NCBI GenBank assembly: GCA_937936785.1
Contig: CALDDQ010000015.1
Coordinates: 1-64,000, forward strand
Direction: 5' to 3'
Origin: an uncultured Endomicrobiia bacterium
GTDB lineage: Bacteria > Elusimicrobiota > Endomicrobiia > DTEH01
DNA length: 64,000 nucleotides
Both the position numbers and the translations under genes were made by a program. The notes below the pieces were generated by a model, which did no database searches, was not told the DNA's origin, and was given only the letters and a program-made list of their open reading frames with translations. Positions 27,602 to 37,186 of this stretch are shown piece after piece. The first letter of the stretch is position 1, and the number at the start of each line of letters is the position of its first letter.

Positions 27602-27973
27602 ATGAGAACACGAAGTGGAGTTTATACTCGTAGCAGAAAAAAGAAATTTTTTAAAATTGCAAAAAGATATTACGCAAAACTTGGTACTTCATGGAGAATG
27701 GTAAAACAACAAGTTCCTATTTCGTTAGAATACCAGTATAGAGATAGAAGAGATAAAAAAAATGTGTTCAGGTCGTTATGGATTTCGAGGATAAATGCAG
27801 CAGTTAATAAACATGGGTTAAAATATAACGAGTTTATTTTTGGATTAAAAAAAGCAAATATTGTTTTAGATAGAAAAGTTTTAGCTTATATATCGATTGA
27901 AGATCCACAAACTTTTAAAATTATAACTGATCTGGTAAAAAAATCTTTAGGAAAAGAAATCAGTGCTGCATAA
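27602..27973 (+). CDS. rplT: 50S ribosomal protein L20
   Basis: This 123-residue, highly basic protein is the complete L20: RTRSGVYTRSRKKKFFKIAKRYY in front, RDRRDKKNVFRSLWISRINAAV in the middle. It binds 23S rRNA early in assembly and represses its own operon in many bacteria. A good AAGGAG precedes the start. infC and rpmI, normally just upstream, are absent, and rpoD takes their place. Confidence 0.95.
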   Translation: MRTRSGVYTRSRKKKFFKIAKRYYAKLGTSWRMVKQQVPISLEYQYRDRRDKKNVFRSLWISRINAAVNKHGLKYNEFIFGLKKANIVLDRKVLAYISIEDPQTFKIITDLVKKSLGKEISAA

Positions 27974-28003
27974 ATAATGTAAAGTAATATATACTACTAT
28001 TCT

Positions 28004-29314
28004 ATGAAATTTTCTCCATCAAAAGTTATAATACTGTTTTTTATTGTCATAATTTTCTTAGGAACGATACTTTTAATGTTGCCATTTTCTACCACTGAAC
28101 CAACAAAATTTTTAGATAAACTTTTTACAGCTACTAGTGCAACTTGTGTAACTGGACTTACAGTTTTTGATATAGGAACAAAATTTACAATTTTTGGACA
28201 GATGGTAATATTGTTGTGTATTCAAATTGGTGGGTTGGGTTATATGGTATTAGGAACATTGTTAATGATATTTTTTGGCAGAGTAAGTTTAGGACAAAAA
28301 AATGTAGTAAGCGAATCGTTAAACTTGAACAATTTAACCCATTCAAAACAGTTAAACAAAGTTTTATTACAAGTTTTAATTTTTACTTTTGTGATAGAAA
28401 TTATAGGTGCTGTTTTGTTTTTTATACGTTTTTATTCAGAAACAAGTAGTATTTCTAAGAGTATATACTATGGAATATTTCATTCCATTAGTGCATTTTG
28501 TAATGCAGGATTTACATTGTTTTCTACAAATTTTGAACGGTATAGTTCAGATATTATGATAAATTTCATAATTCCAATTTTAACAATAACAGGTGGATTA
28601 GGATTTGTTGTAGTATTAGATTTAGTAAACAAATTAAGGACAGGACAAAAAATGTTGTTTCATTCCAGGATAGTTTTTTTAATTACAGGTAGTTTAATTT
28701 TTATAGGTATGATATTTATTTTACTATTAGACAATTCTACTTCGTTTTTAAGTTTAAGTGTTAAAGAAAGAGTTTTGATAAGCTGGTTTCAATCTGTAAC
28801 TTCCAGAACGTCCGGATTTAATACGTTTTCAATTAACAACTTTTCAGGACTTAGTGTTTTGGTAATAACATTTTTGATGTTCATTGGCGCATCACCTGGT
28901 GGTACTGGCGGTGGAATAAAAACTACAACATTTTTTGTTGTTTCATATTTTATATATACATTTTCTCATGGAGAAAAAGATTTGTCAATATTCAAAAGAC
29001 GGATTAGTATAGATATTGTTATAAAAAGTTTTGTAATATTTGTTTCTTCGTTATTTTTTGTGTTGATAATGTCAATGATATTATTTTATGTGAGCAATTT
29101 TAGTTTTATGGAATGTTTTTTTGAAACAGTATCAGCATTTGGTACAGTAGGATTATCTTTAGGCATTACACCAAATCTTGATAATCTAAGCAAAATATTG
29201 TTAATTATTACAATGTTTTTAGGTAGGGTAGGAAGTTTAACTTTGCTTACAGCTTTGTTATTAGGAGAACCTAAGGATGTAAAATATTTGCAGGAAGACA
29301 TTGCAATAGGATAA
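28004..29314 (+). CDS. TrkH/KtrB family potassium uptake membrane subunit
   Basis: This 436-residue membrane protein is the K+-translocating subunit of a Trk/Ktr system. Four MPM (membrane-pore-membrane) repeats are recognisable, with filter-like segments TCVTGLTVF, CNAGFTLF, SRTSGFNTF and GTVGLSLG. The next gene, 4 bases later, is the NAD-binding regulatory subunit, so together they form a complete uptake system. Length and the missing N-terminal extra helices fit KtrB rather than long TrkH. Confidence 0.92.
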   Translation: MKFSPSKVIILFFIVIIFLGTILLMLPFSTTEPTKFLDKLFTATSATCVTGLTVFDIGTKFTIFGQMVILLCIQIGGLGYMVLGTLLMIFFGRVSLGQKNVVSESLNLNNLTHSKQLNKVLLQVLIFTFVIEIIGAVLFFIRFYSETSSISKSIYYGIFHSISAFCNAGFTLFSTNFERYSSDIMINFIIPILTITGGLGFVVVLDLVNKLRTGQKMLFHSRIVFLITGSLIFIGMIFILLLDNSTSFLSLSVKERVLISWFQSVTSRTSGFNTFSINNFSGLSVLVITFLMFIGASPGGTGGGIKTTTFFVVSYFIYTFSHGEKDLSIFKRRISIDIVIKSFVIFVSSLFFVLIMSMILFYVSNFSFMECFFETVSAFGTVGLSLGITPNLDNLSKILLIITMFLGRVGSLTLLTALLLGEPKDVKYLQEDIAIG

Positions 29315-29318
29315 AAAC

Positions 29319-30032
29319 ATGGAGCTAAAGAAACCAAAACATTTTGCAGTGATAGGATTAGGTGTGTTTGGTGCTAATGTGGTAAAATTTTTGCATGAAC
29401 TTGAAGTAGAGATTCTGGGTATTGACAAAAACGAGCGCAAGGTTGACGAAGTAAAACAATATTTAAAACTTCCTGTAGTTGCTGATGCGACAGATCAAAA
29501 ACAGTTACAAGATGCTGGTTTTAACAAAGATAATATTGATGTTGCAATAGTTGCTATTGGAGAAAGTGTTGAGACAAGTATTTATGTTACTTTGTTATTA
29601 AAAGAGATAGGGATAAAACAAATCATTGCTCGTGCAATGAATAACCAACATGCAAAAATTTTAGCGAAAATTGGTGTTGACAAAATAGTTTATCCTGAAT
29701 CTAATGCAGCAGAACATTTGGCAAGGTCAATAGTTTCGCCACATATTCTTGAAATGATAGAATTATCTTCAGAATACAGTATAGCAGAGATAGTTGCAGC
29801 AAAAGAATTTTATAAAAAAACTTTAAAAGATATTGCTATAGGTTCAAGATATAAAGTTATTGTAATTGGCATAAAACGTAAAACACCAATTTTAGTTGAA
29901 GAAACTGGAGATACAGATTTAAAAGAAGAGATTTTGCTTATTCCTGGGTCAGAAGAAAAAATTATTGATGGAGATGTTTTTATTGTTGCAGGTCGTAATG
30001 AAGATATAGAAAAAATGAGGAATGCTAAATGA
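29319..30032 (+). CDS. TrkA/KtrA family potassium uptake regulatory subunit
   Basis: This 237-residue cytoplasmic protein has an N-terminal RCK Rossmann domain (FAVIGLGVFGANVVKFLHEL) and a C-terminal TrkA-C domain from about residue 150. It binds nucleotides and opens the membrane subunit. Single-RCK length fits KtrA or single-domain TrkA. The stop overlaps the start of the TPR gene by four bases. A second, separate K+ channel with an RCK domain lies at 6.9 kb. Confidence 0.92.
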   Translation: MELKKPKHFAVIGLGVFGANVVKFLHELEVEILGIDKNERKVDEVKQYLKLPVVADATDQKQLQDAGFNKDNIDVAIVAIGESVETSIYVTLLLKEIGIKQIIARAMNNQHAKILAKIGVDKIVYPESNAAEHLARSIVSPHILEMIELSSEYSIAEIVAAKEFYKKTLKDIAIGSRYKVIVIGIKRKTPILVEETGDTDLKEEILLIPGSEEKIIDGDVFIVAGRNEDIEKMRNAK

Positions 30033-30292
30033 AAAAAAACAAAAGTGGTGAAGATCCGTTAGAACCTGGAAAATTTTATATTTTAAACAACCAATATTCT
30101 GAAGCAGAAAAATTTTTTAAAAACTATTTGGAGACAGATCCAGGAAATCCTGAAGTATACTATCATCTTGGACTTATTTATGAAACAAAACATGAAATAA
30201 GTCTTGCAATAGATATGTATGAAAAAGTTTTATCAATACAACCAAATCATGTTCTTGCAAAAAAACATTTAGACAAACTTGTAGGATTATAA
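30029..30292 (+). CDS. small TPR protein
   Basis: The 87-residue protein consists of two TPR-type helical repeats (residues about 10-75, GKFYILNNQYSEAEKFFKNYLE and VYYHLGLIYETKHEISLAIDMY). It overlaps the TrkA gene by four bases and precedes pheS by 32 bases. There is no signal peptide, so it is probably a cytosolic interaction protein. The function is not recognisable. Confidence 0.75.
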   Translation: MKKNKSGEDPLEPGKFYILNNQYSEAEKFFKNYLETDPGNPEVYYHLGLIYETKHEISLAIDMYEKVLSIQPNHVLAKKHLDKLVGL

Positions 30293-30324
30293 TTTTAATA
30301 ATCAAGGGAAAAAATAAAACTTCA

Positions 30325-31404
30325 ATGCCGGAATTAACTGAGAAAAATTTGTTAAAACTAAAAGAAACTTTTATCTCACAATTAAAAGGTATAAAGAAAG
30401 AAGAGATAGAAACTTTAGAGACGAGATATTTTGGTCGCAAGGGAGAAATTCGTAAATTATACCAAAAATTGTCTTCTTTATCTTTGGAAAAGAAAAAAAA
30501 GTATGGTGAGATGATAAATTTGTTGTCGAAAGAATTAGAGTCGCTTTTAAACCAGAAAAAGATTGAATTTTCGTATGATCAAGCAACAAAACAAACATAT
30601 GACGAACAACTTTTAGAAAGTTCTCTTCCAGGAACAAATTTTTTTTTAGGACATATACACCCACTGCAACAGGTTTTAGATGAAATTATATCCGTATTCC
30701 GTAATTTAGGGTTTAAAGTAGAACTTGGTCCTGAAATAGAGTTAGAAGATTATAATTTTACAAAACTTAATATTCCAGAAAACCATCCTGCACGTGATAT
30801 GCAAGATACTTTATACTTAGATATGCCAGATACTGATAAAGGAAAAATAGTTTTAAGAACACATACTTCACCAACACAAATAAGAACAATGTTGTCACAA
30901 AAACCGCCAATAAAAGCTATTATGCCTGGTCGGGTTTATCGTAGAGATAATTTAGATGCTAGTCATCAGTTTAATTTTCATCAAGTGGAAGGACTTTTAG
31001 TTGATAAAAATGTTAGATTATCAGATTTAAAAGGAGTATTAAATTATTTTGTAAAATCAATTTTTGGAGATGTTATTTTAAAAGATAGTCAAGAATCTAA
31101 CGAAACAGTTTCACGTTTTAGGCAGTCATATTTTCCATTTACAGAACCGTCTTTAGAGATGGATATGAAATGTTTTATATGTAAAGGGACAGGATGTGGA
31201 GTTTGTAAGAATACAGGTTTTATAGAATTGTTAGGGTGTGGTATGGTACATCCTGAAGTATTAAAAAATGTTAACCTTGCTCCTGAAGTTTATACTGGAT
31301 TTGCTTTTGGTATAGGAGTAGAACGGGTTGCGATGTTGAAATATCGCATTGATGATATGAGATTATTTTATACAAATGACATAAGGTTTTTAAAACAATT
31401 TTGA
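30325..31404 (+). CDS. pheS: phenylalanyl-tRNA synthetase alpha subunit
   Basis: The 359-residue catalytic subunit has the N-terminal coiled coil, class II motif 1 (FRNLGFKVELGPEIE with HPARDMQDTLYLD), motif 2 (MPGRVYRRDNLDASHQFNFHQVEG) and motif 3 (GFAFGIGVERVAMLKY). The Cys-rich insertion CFICKGTGCGVCKNTG is common in PheS. The beta subunit gene follows after 57 bases. Confidence 0.95.
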   Translation: MPELTEKNLLKLKETFISQLKGIKKEEIETLETRYFGRKGEIRKLYQKLSSLSLEKKKKYGEMINLLSKELESLLNQKKIEFSYDQATKQTYDEQLLESSLPGTNFFLGHIHPLQQVLDEIISVFRNLGFKVELGPEIELEDYNFTKLNIPENHPARDMQDTLYLDMPDTDKGKIVLRTHTSPTQIRTMLSQKPPIKAIMPGRVYRRDNLDASHQFNFHQVEGLLVDKNVRLSDLKGVLNYFVKSIFGDVILKDSQESNETVSRFRQSYFPFTEPSLEMDMKCFICKGTGCGVCKNTGFIELLGCGMVHPEVLKNVNLAPEVYTGFAFGIGVERVAMLKYRIDDMRLFYTNDIRFLKQF

Positions 31405-31461
31405 TAATAACAATTACATAAAAACATAAATTACTGCAAAATAATTATATAACAAAAAACA

Positions 31462-33882
31462 ATGAAATTATCGTTAAACTGGTTATTAGAACTCTTACCT
31501 GGACTAAAAAATTTTACTGATAAAGAAATAATTTCTGCTATTGAACATTTAGGTTATGAGTTAGAAGATATTAAATTTTTAGGTAAAGGATTAGAGTGTG
31601 TCCGTATAGTAAAAATTTTAAACATTAAAAAACATCCATTAGCAGACAAATTGCAATTAGTAGAGATTACTGATGGCAAAGAAATTTTCACGGTAGTATG
31701 TGGTGCAAAAAACATTTATGTAGATATGGTTGCACCATATGCTGATGCAGGAACAGTTTTACCTAACGGGTTAAAAATTGAAAAAAGAAAAATCAGAGAA
31801 ATAGAATCTAACGGAATGTTATGTTCGCAACAGGAACTTTTGCTAGGCGATGATCATTCAGGTATTATGGATTTAGGGACGGAATTTGTTTTAGGTGAAA
31901 GTCTGAAAAAATATGTTTCTGATACAATAGTTGAAATATCAACTCCAGCAAACAGGTTTGATTGTTTAGGGCATGTTGGTATTGTTCGTGAGTTAGCAAT
32001 AAAGTTTGGGTTGAATTATCCTCCTGAAAAAATGTTAATTGAAGAAACAAAAAATTTGCCTTTTTATGATTTAAAAGTAGAAAATTCATCAATATGCCCA
32101 AAATATATAGCAACCAGCATCATTAATTTAAAGAACGATTTTAAATTGCCATATTTTATTAGGCACAGAATATCTGTTTGTGGATTACGAAGTATAAATC
32201 CGTTAGTAGACATATCAAACTATGTATTACTAGAAACTGGTCATCCTGTACACATATTTGATACAGAAAAGTTGGAGGGAAACAAAATAATAGTTCGTAA
32301 AGCAAAGAATGGTGAAAAAATTTTAGCTTTAGATGGTAAAGAATACGAACTTTCTTTAGAAGACATTGTTATTTCAGATGAGAAAAATCCAGTTGCAATT
32401 GCGGGTATCATTGGATCAGAAAAAGCATGTGTTAGTAATAGCACAAAAAACATACTTATTGAAAGTGCATTATTTAATCGTGAGATGGTACGTAAAACTA
32501 GAAAAAGGTTAGGAATTATAACCGAAGCTTCATATAGATTTGAGCGTGGTTCAGGATGGGACATGTGCAACTATGCTGCGTTTAGGACGGTACAACTTGT
32601 ACTATTATATTGTGGTGGACAGTTGAACAAATTTATTGATTTAAAAGATGTTCAATACCAGCAATCTTTGAAAAAAAATTTAAAGTTAAACTTAACATTT
32701 ATTTCAAACCTTTTAGGGATACAGGTTTTTGAAGATGATTTATTTAGAGTGGTAAAAGATTTAGGTGGAGAAATAGTTTTTGCTGAGAAACAAACTGGAG
32801 ATTATATAATTGTTCCACCGAACAGTCGGCCTGATTGGATTTACCAAGCAGATGTAGCAGAAGAAATAGCACGGTTTAAAGGTTATGAAAAAATTCCTTC
32901 AACATTCCCGTATATTTATAATTCTGAACCTGAAGATATTAAACAAGAACTTTTTTTAAAACAGGTAGTGAACTATTTTGTTTCAATTGGTTTTTTTCAA
33001 ACAATTAATTATAGTTTATGTTCTGAAGAAGAAAATAAGTTGGTCAAAAATTATGAAACTGATAGAATTATTATTTCTAATCCGTTATCAAAAGAATATT
33101 CTCAGATGAGATTATCTTTGTTTAGTGGTCTTTTACGAAATCTTATTACTAACAAGAATGTGCAAACAGAAAAACTTTTGTTATTTGAACAAGGTAAAAT
33201 ATACTATAAAAGAAATTATAAAATTAACGAAGAGGAGAGGATAGGTTTTATAATTACAGGAGAAAAAAAATTTATATCTTGGAAGAACGAAACAATTAAG
33301 TATGATAAATATTTTATAAAAGGTGTTGTAGAATCGTTATTCAAAAAATTAGGTGTTGAATATAAAACAAATTATCCAAAATTAGAACAGAAACAATCTA
33401 TGTGTAATTTAAACGATGATTTAATAGAAAGATTAATAGAATATGTAATTGAAGATAAAATAATATCTTTTGTGTGTGAAATTGACAAATCAAAGATTAA
33501 AGTGAAATCAAAATATCCAATTTTTTATGGAGAATTGTTCATTGATAGAATTGCTGAAATTATAAAAAATAACAACAAACATTTCGTTGAACTACCAAGA
33601 TATCCTTTCGTGATACGTGACTTGTCTTTGACAGTTGGAAAAAATATTAAGTATGAGGATGTTGTTAATATTATAAAAAATTTTTCAAACAACAATCTAT
33701 CAACAGGCGAAATTATAGAAATAGAACTTTTTGATTATTATAAAAAAGATGATATAACAAACATTTCCTTATCGTTAAAATTTCAAAATAGAGAAAAAAC
33801 ACTTACTGACGAAGAAACTAACAAAATATTTTTTAGTTTAATTAACGAACTAAGTAAACACAGTATTGAGTTAAGAAAATAA
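31462..33882 (+). CDS. pheT: phenylalanyl-tRNA synthetase beta subunit
   Basis: This 806-residue subunit has the bacterial domain order: N-terminal tRNA-binding OB fold (about 40-150, VRIVKILNIKKHPLADKLQ), B3/B4 editing domain (about 210-370), B5 (about 405-475), catalytic-like core, and C-terminal FDX-ACB anticodon-binding domain (ELPRYPFVIRDLSLTV near 710). It is full length. tRNA-Arg follows 20 bases later. Confidence 0.95.
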   Translation: MKLSLNWLLELLPGLKNFTDKEIISAIEHLGYELEDIKFLGKGLECVRIVKILNIKKHPLADKLQLVEITDGKEIFTVVCGAKNIYVDMVAPYADAGTVLPNGLKIEKRKIREIESNGMLCSQQELLLGDDHSGIMDLGTEFVLGESLKKYVSDTIVEISTPANRFDCLGHVGIVRELAIKFGLNYPPEKMLIEETKNLPFYDLKVENSSICPKYIATSIINLKNDFKLPYFIRHRISVCGLRSINPLVDISNYVLLETGHPVHIFDTEKLEGNKIIVRKAKNGEKILALDGKEYELSLEDIVISDEKNPVAIAGIIGSEKACVSNSTKNILIESALFNREMVRKTRKRLGIITEASYRFERGSGWDMCNYAAFRTVQLVLLYCGGQLNKFIDLKDVQYQQSLKKNLKLNLTFISNLLGIQVFEDDLFRVVKDLGGEIVFAEKQTGDYIIVPPNSRPDWIYQADVAEEIARFKGYEKIPSTFPYIYNSEPEDIKQELFLKQVVNYFVSIGFFQTINYSLCSEEENKLVKNYETDRIIISNPLSKEYSQMRLSLFSGLLRNLITNKNVQTEKLLLFEQGKIYYKRNYKINEEERIGFIITGEKKFISWKNETIKYDKYFIKGVVESLFKKLGVEYKTNYPKLEQKQSMCNLNDDLIERLIEYVIEDKIISFVCEIDKSKIKVKSKYPIFYGELFIDRIAEIIKNNNKHFVELPRYPFVIRDLSLTVGKNIKYEDVVNIIKNFSNNNLSTGEIIEIELFDYYKKDDITNISLSLKFQNREKTLTDEETNKIFFSLINELSKHSIELRK

Positions 33883-33902
33883 AATTTTTTTTACTAACAC
33901 CT

Positions 33903-33976
33903 GCGCCTGTAGCTCAATTGGATAGAGCGCCGGGCTTCGAACCCGTAGGCTGAGAGTTCAAGTCTCTCCAGGCGCG
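33903..33976 (+). tRNA. tRNA-Arg (anticodon TCG)
   Basis: Acceptor GCGCCTG pairs with CAGGCGC. The D arm is GCTC/GAGC, the anticodon loop CTTCGAA gives TCG, and the T arm is GAGAG-TTCAAGT-CTCTC with discriminator G. The outermost pair of the anticodon stem is a C-T mismatch; the other four pairs are good. CCA is not encoded. It is probably transcribed from the pheST operon or a weak local promoter. Confidence 0.93.
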
Positions 33977-34029
33977 AAGTTAAAAATAATTAAAAATTAA
34001 AATTGAACAAATTTATATGATAAAAATAA

Positions 34030-34737
34030 ATGAACTCAATTTTTAGTATAAGAAAAGAAATTATAGAAATTTGTAGATTAATTTATACAAGAGGTTTAGT
34101 TACAGCTACTGATGGAAACATTTCAGCACGAATTGGAGAAAATGAAATTTTGATAACACCAAGTGGTAAAAATAAAGGTATGGTAGAAGTACAAGATTTG
34201 GTAGTGATAGATTTGCAAGGGAAGAAAATTTCTGGTATTATGCAACCATCAGGTGAATATCGTATACACACAATGATATATCAACAACGGCCAGATATTA
34301 ACGCAGTGGTCCATGCTCATCCACCATATGCAACAGCATTTTCTGTTGCAGGGATAAGTTTAATGCAGTGTGTGTTGCCGGAAATTATATTAACAATTGG
34401 TGCCGTTCCGTTGGCAGAGTATGCAACTTTGTATACAGAAGAACTTGCTTCATCGATAGAAAAATATATAAAAGATTATAATGCAGTATTACTAAAAAAT
34501 CATGGTGTAGTGACTATTGGAAATGATTTGTTATGTGCATATCATAGAATGGAAAAAGTGGAACATATGGCTAAGATAATTTATCTTGCACGAACTTTGG
34601 GCAATATTGATGTATTAACTAAGGAACAGATTGATTCGTTAATGAAAGTTAGAGAAAGTTTAGGTCTAAGTTCAATATCGCTATGTGATACGTGTGAGAA
34701 TATGTGTGGTATAAAAAGTAGTAAGAACAATATATAA
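34030..34737 (+). CDS. class II aldolase/adducin family protein (fuculose-phosphate aldolase-like)
   Basis: This 235-residue zinc enzyme carries the family motifs TDGNISARI, LITPSGKNKG, the catalytic Glu in PSGEYRIH, the metal His pair in VVHAHPPYATAF and the third His in LKNHGVVTIG. Relatives split fuculose-, rhamnulose- or ribulose-phosphates or dehydrate methylthioribulose phosphate; this cannot be resolved here. A C-terminal CDTCENMCG cluster of three Cys is unusual and may bind metal. An MdcA gene follows 177 bases later. Confidence 0.82.
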   Translation: MNSIFSIRKEIIEICRLIYTRGLVTATDGNISARIGENEILITPSGKNKGMVEVQDLVVIDLQGKKISGIMQPSGEYRIHTMIYQQRPDINAVVHAHPPYATAFSVAGISLMQCVLPEIILTIGAVPLAEYATLYTEELASSIEKYIKDYNAVLLKNHGVVTIGNDLLCAYHRMEKVEHMAKIIYLARTLGNIDVLTKEQIDSLMKVRESLGLSSISLCDTCENMCGIKSSKNNI

Positions 34738-34914
34738 TTACATATTTTGTATAAAAGTTAACAAGATCAGGTAGAGATTTAAAGTATACAAGAAATAAAA
34801 TTTATTTTGTTAATGAAATTTTTTAAGATAATTTTTAGTAAAAACTATAAAAATTGTATTTATTCATAGTATGATAGAATTTGTTTGTTTTAAAAATGTT
34901 AAAAAGCAACTTTT

Positions 34915-36534
34915 ATGAAAACTTCATTGGAAAAAAAGTATAAAGAAAAAATAAATCGTGGAAAAAAGTTTTGTTATAAAAATAGTAAGTTTATAAAAAA
35001 AGGTTTTATTCAACAACTAATAGAATCAGTTGTATTTTCTGGTGACAGAGTGTGTCTTGAAGGAGATAATCAAAAACAAGCAGATTTTTTAGCGCGGGAA
35101 TTGACAAAACTCGATCCCAAAAAAATTAAAAATTTACATTTAGTCCAATCATCAATTGTTTTACCAGAACATATTCAACTGATAAATTCTGGTATTGTAA
35201 AAAAAATTGATTTTGCATATTCTGGTCCGCAGGCAAAACCGTTAGCAGAATCTATAAAATCTAAAAAAGTTGAACTTGGTGCGATACATACTTACATAGA
35301 ACTTTATGCACGATATTTTATAGATTTAACTCCAAATGTAAGTTTTATAGTAGCTGAGAGTGCAGATAAAGAAGGGAATTTGTTTTTAGGACACAACTCT
35401 GAAGATACACCGGTAATTGTAGAAGCTACGAAATCTAAGTATGGTATTGTTATAGCACAAGTATGCAGGATTGTAAAAACTGTTCCACGAGTTGATATTC
35501 CAAAAGATTATATTGATTTTATCATTGAGACAAAACAGAAATATTATCTTCAACCATTATTTACCCGTGATCCATCAAAAATTACTAGAGAACAAATTTT
35601 TATGGCGATGTTAGCTTTGAAAGGAATTTATCTGCCGTACAAAGTGCAGACATTGAATCATGGCATAGGTAATGCTACTGCTGCGATAGAACTGATTTTA
35701 CCCACTTATGGTGAACAGTTAGGAATGAAAGGTAAATATGCTACACACTGGGTTTTAAATCCGCATCCGACATTAATTCCTGCAATAGAGAATGGTTTTG
35801 TAAAAAATATTTATAGTTTTGGTGGTGAGCCTGGGATGGAAAAATATATAAAATTTAGGAAAGAAATTTTTTGTGTTGGTCCTGATGGAACCTTGAAATC
35901 TAATCGTTTATATGCACATATGTGTGGGTTGTATGGTATTGATATGTTTATTGGTTCCACATTACAAATTGATCAGTTTGGTAACAGTTCTGCAGCAACT
36001 TTTGGTAGAATAGCAGGTTTTGGTGGTGCGCCAAATTTAGGTTCTACCCCACCGGGCCGCAGGCATTTAACAGAAAGTTTTTTAATGTGTGAAAAAAAAA
36101 TTAATAAATATTCTACAGGCAGGAAACTTGTGGTACAGATTACACCAACTTTTACTGCGAAAGGAATTCCAGTTTTTGTAGAAGAACTTGATGCGGAAAA
36201 GTTTTATAAAGAAAAAATTTTGTCTTATGTCCCAATAATGATTTATTCAGATCAGATTACTCATATAGTAACAGAACAAGGTATTGCCTGTTTACATCTT
36301 TGTTCTGATGAAAAAGAACGACAATTGGCAGTTGCTTCTGTTGCTGGGGATACTTCTGTTGGTAGAAATGTTACTTTAGAACAAAAACAACTTTTAAGAC
36401 GAAAAAAAATTTTTATTACACCACAAGATTTAGGTATAAAATTTGATGAAGCAACAGATAATTTACTTTCAGCAAAAAGTTTTGATGATTTAGTAAAAAT
36501 CTCCAAAGGATATTATAATCCTCTCATTGTTTAA
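34915..36534 (+). CDS. mdcA: malonate decarboxylase alpha subunit-like CoA/ACP transferase
   Basis: The 539-residue protein resembles MdcA, the malonate decarboxylase subunit that moves malonyl groups from CoA/ACP in the decarboxylase cycle. Characteristic segments are VCLEGDNQKQADFLAREL, SGPQAKPLAESI, LGAIHTYIELYARYFIDLTPNV, NHGIGNATAAIELILPTYGEQLGMKG and NPHPTLIPAIENGF. Further ones are FIGSTLQIDQFGNSS and GRIAGFGGAPNLGS. The length matches the family. None of mdcB, C, D, E, G or H is present here, so the complex may be elsewhere or the protein works alone as a CoA transferase. Confidence 0.85.
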   Translation: MKTSLEKKYKEKINRGKKFCYKNSKFIKKGFIQQLIESVVFSGDRVCLEGDNQKQADFLARELTKLDPKKIKNLHLVQSSIVLPEHIQLINSGIVKKIDFAYSGPQAKPLAESIKSKKVELGAIHTYIELYARYFIDLTPNVSFIVAESADKEGNLFLGHNSEDTPVIVEATKSKYGIVIAQVCRIVKTVPRVDIPKDYIDFIIETKQKYYLQPLFTRDPSKITREQIFMAMLALKGIYLPYKVQTLNHGIGNATAAIELILPTYGEQLGMKGKYATHWVLNPHPTLIPAIENGFVKNIYSFGGEPGMEKYIKFRKEIFCVGPDGTLKSNRLYAHMCGLYGIDMFIGSTLQIDQFGNSSAATFGRIAGFGGAPNLGSTPPGRRHLTESFLMCEKKINKYSTGRKLVVQITPTFTAKGIPVFVEELDAEKFYKEKILSYVPIMIYSDQITHIVTEQGIACLHLCSDEKERQLAVASVAGDTSVGRNVTLEQKQLLRRKKIFITPQDLGIKFDEATDNLLSAKSFDDLVKISKGYYNPLIV

Positions 36535-36566
36535 ATTTTTTTAATAATACTAATTTACTTATCTAC

Positions 36567-36595
36567 TTGAAATATAGGTTTTAATTTATTATTAA
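36567..36595 (+). promoter_or_regulatory. candidate promoter of the pal cluster
   Basis: TTGAAA at 36567-36572 and TATTAA at 36590-36595 are spaced by 17 bases, 40 bases before the pal start. It matches 5/6 at -35 and 4/6 at -10. The assignment is plausible only. Confidence 0.35.
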
Positions 36596-36635
36596 CTATG
36601 CGAGTAAAATTTTATCAAAATGGAGGTCAAAAGAG

Positions 36636-37145
36636 ATGAAAAATTATAAGAATATGATATTTTTATTATTGGCAAGTATAGTGTTCTTTGGTTGTCCTAA
36701 AAGAATAAAAAAGGTTGAAGTTCCTGTACAAGAAACAATCCAGATTGAAAGTGATCAGGATGAACTTAACATTCGTGGAGATGAATTTGTGTCATTGTCT
36801 GAATTAAAACCGGTTTATTTTGATTTTGACAGGTTTAATTTATCAGAATCAGCAAAAAATATTTTAGATCAAAATTCAAAGTTTTTGTTATCACGACCAG
36901 AATTAGAAATATTGGTGGAAGGACATTGTTGCGAATGTGGAACAAACGAATATAATTTAGCTTTAGGCCAAAAACGTGCTTCTATTGTGAGAGATTATTA
37001 TATTAACTTAGGAATTAAAGGAAATAGAATTGCAACAATTTCTTATGGAGAAGAAAAGCCTATTAACAAAAATGTTGCTCCACCAGATGTTCCTGCTTGC
37101 ATTCCTAATCGTCGTGTTGAAACAAAAGTTAGACAAAAAAAATAA
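36636..37145 (+). CDS. pal: Pal-like peptidoglycan-associated lipoprotein with altered binding motif
   Basis: This 169-residue lipoprotein has a signal with lipobox FFGC (MKNYKNMIFLLLASIVFFGC) and a C-terminal OmpA-like domain. The FDRFNLSESAKNIL strand-helix and the NLALGQKRASIVRDYY helix, including the conserved Arg, are normal. The peptidoglycan motif, GHxDERGT in typical Pal, reads GHCCECGT, so the DAP-binding Asp is Cys and the ERG Arg is Cys as well. Strong GGAGG upstream. It heads a Pal-YbgF-TonB/TolA-TolB cluster. Confidence 0.88.
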   Translation: MKNYKNMIFLLLASIVFFGCPKRIKKVEVPVQETIQIESDQDELNIRGDEFVSLSELKPVYFDFDRFNLSESAKNILDQNSKFLLSRPELEILVEGHCCECGTNEYNLALGQKRASIVRDYYINLGIKGNRIATISYGEEKPINKNVAPPDVPACIPNRRVETKVRQKK

Positions 37146-37186
37146 TTTTTTCGGACTAATAAATTTTTTCTTAGGACAAAAAATAA

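Noticed and set aside
33940-33962. TPP riboswitch-like CTGAGAG string
   Set aside because: It lies within the variable loop and T arm of tRNA-Arg.
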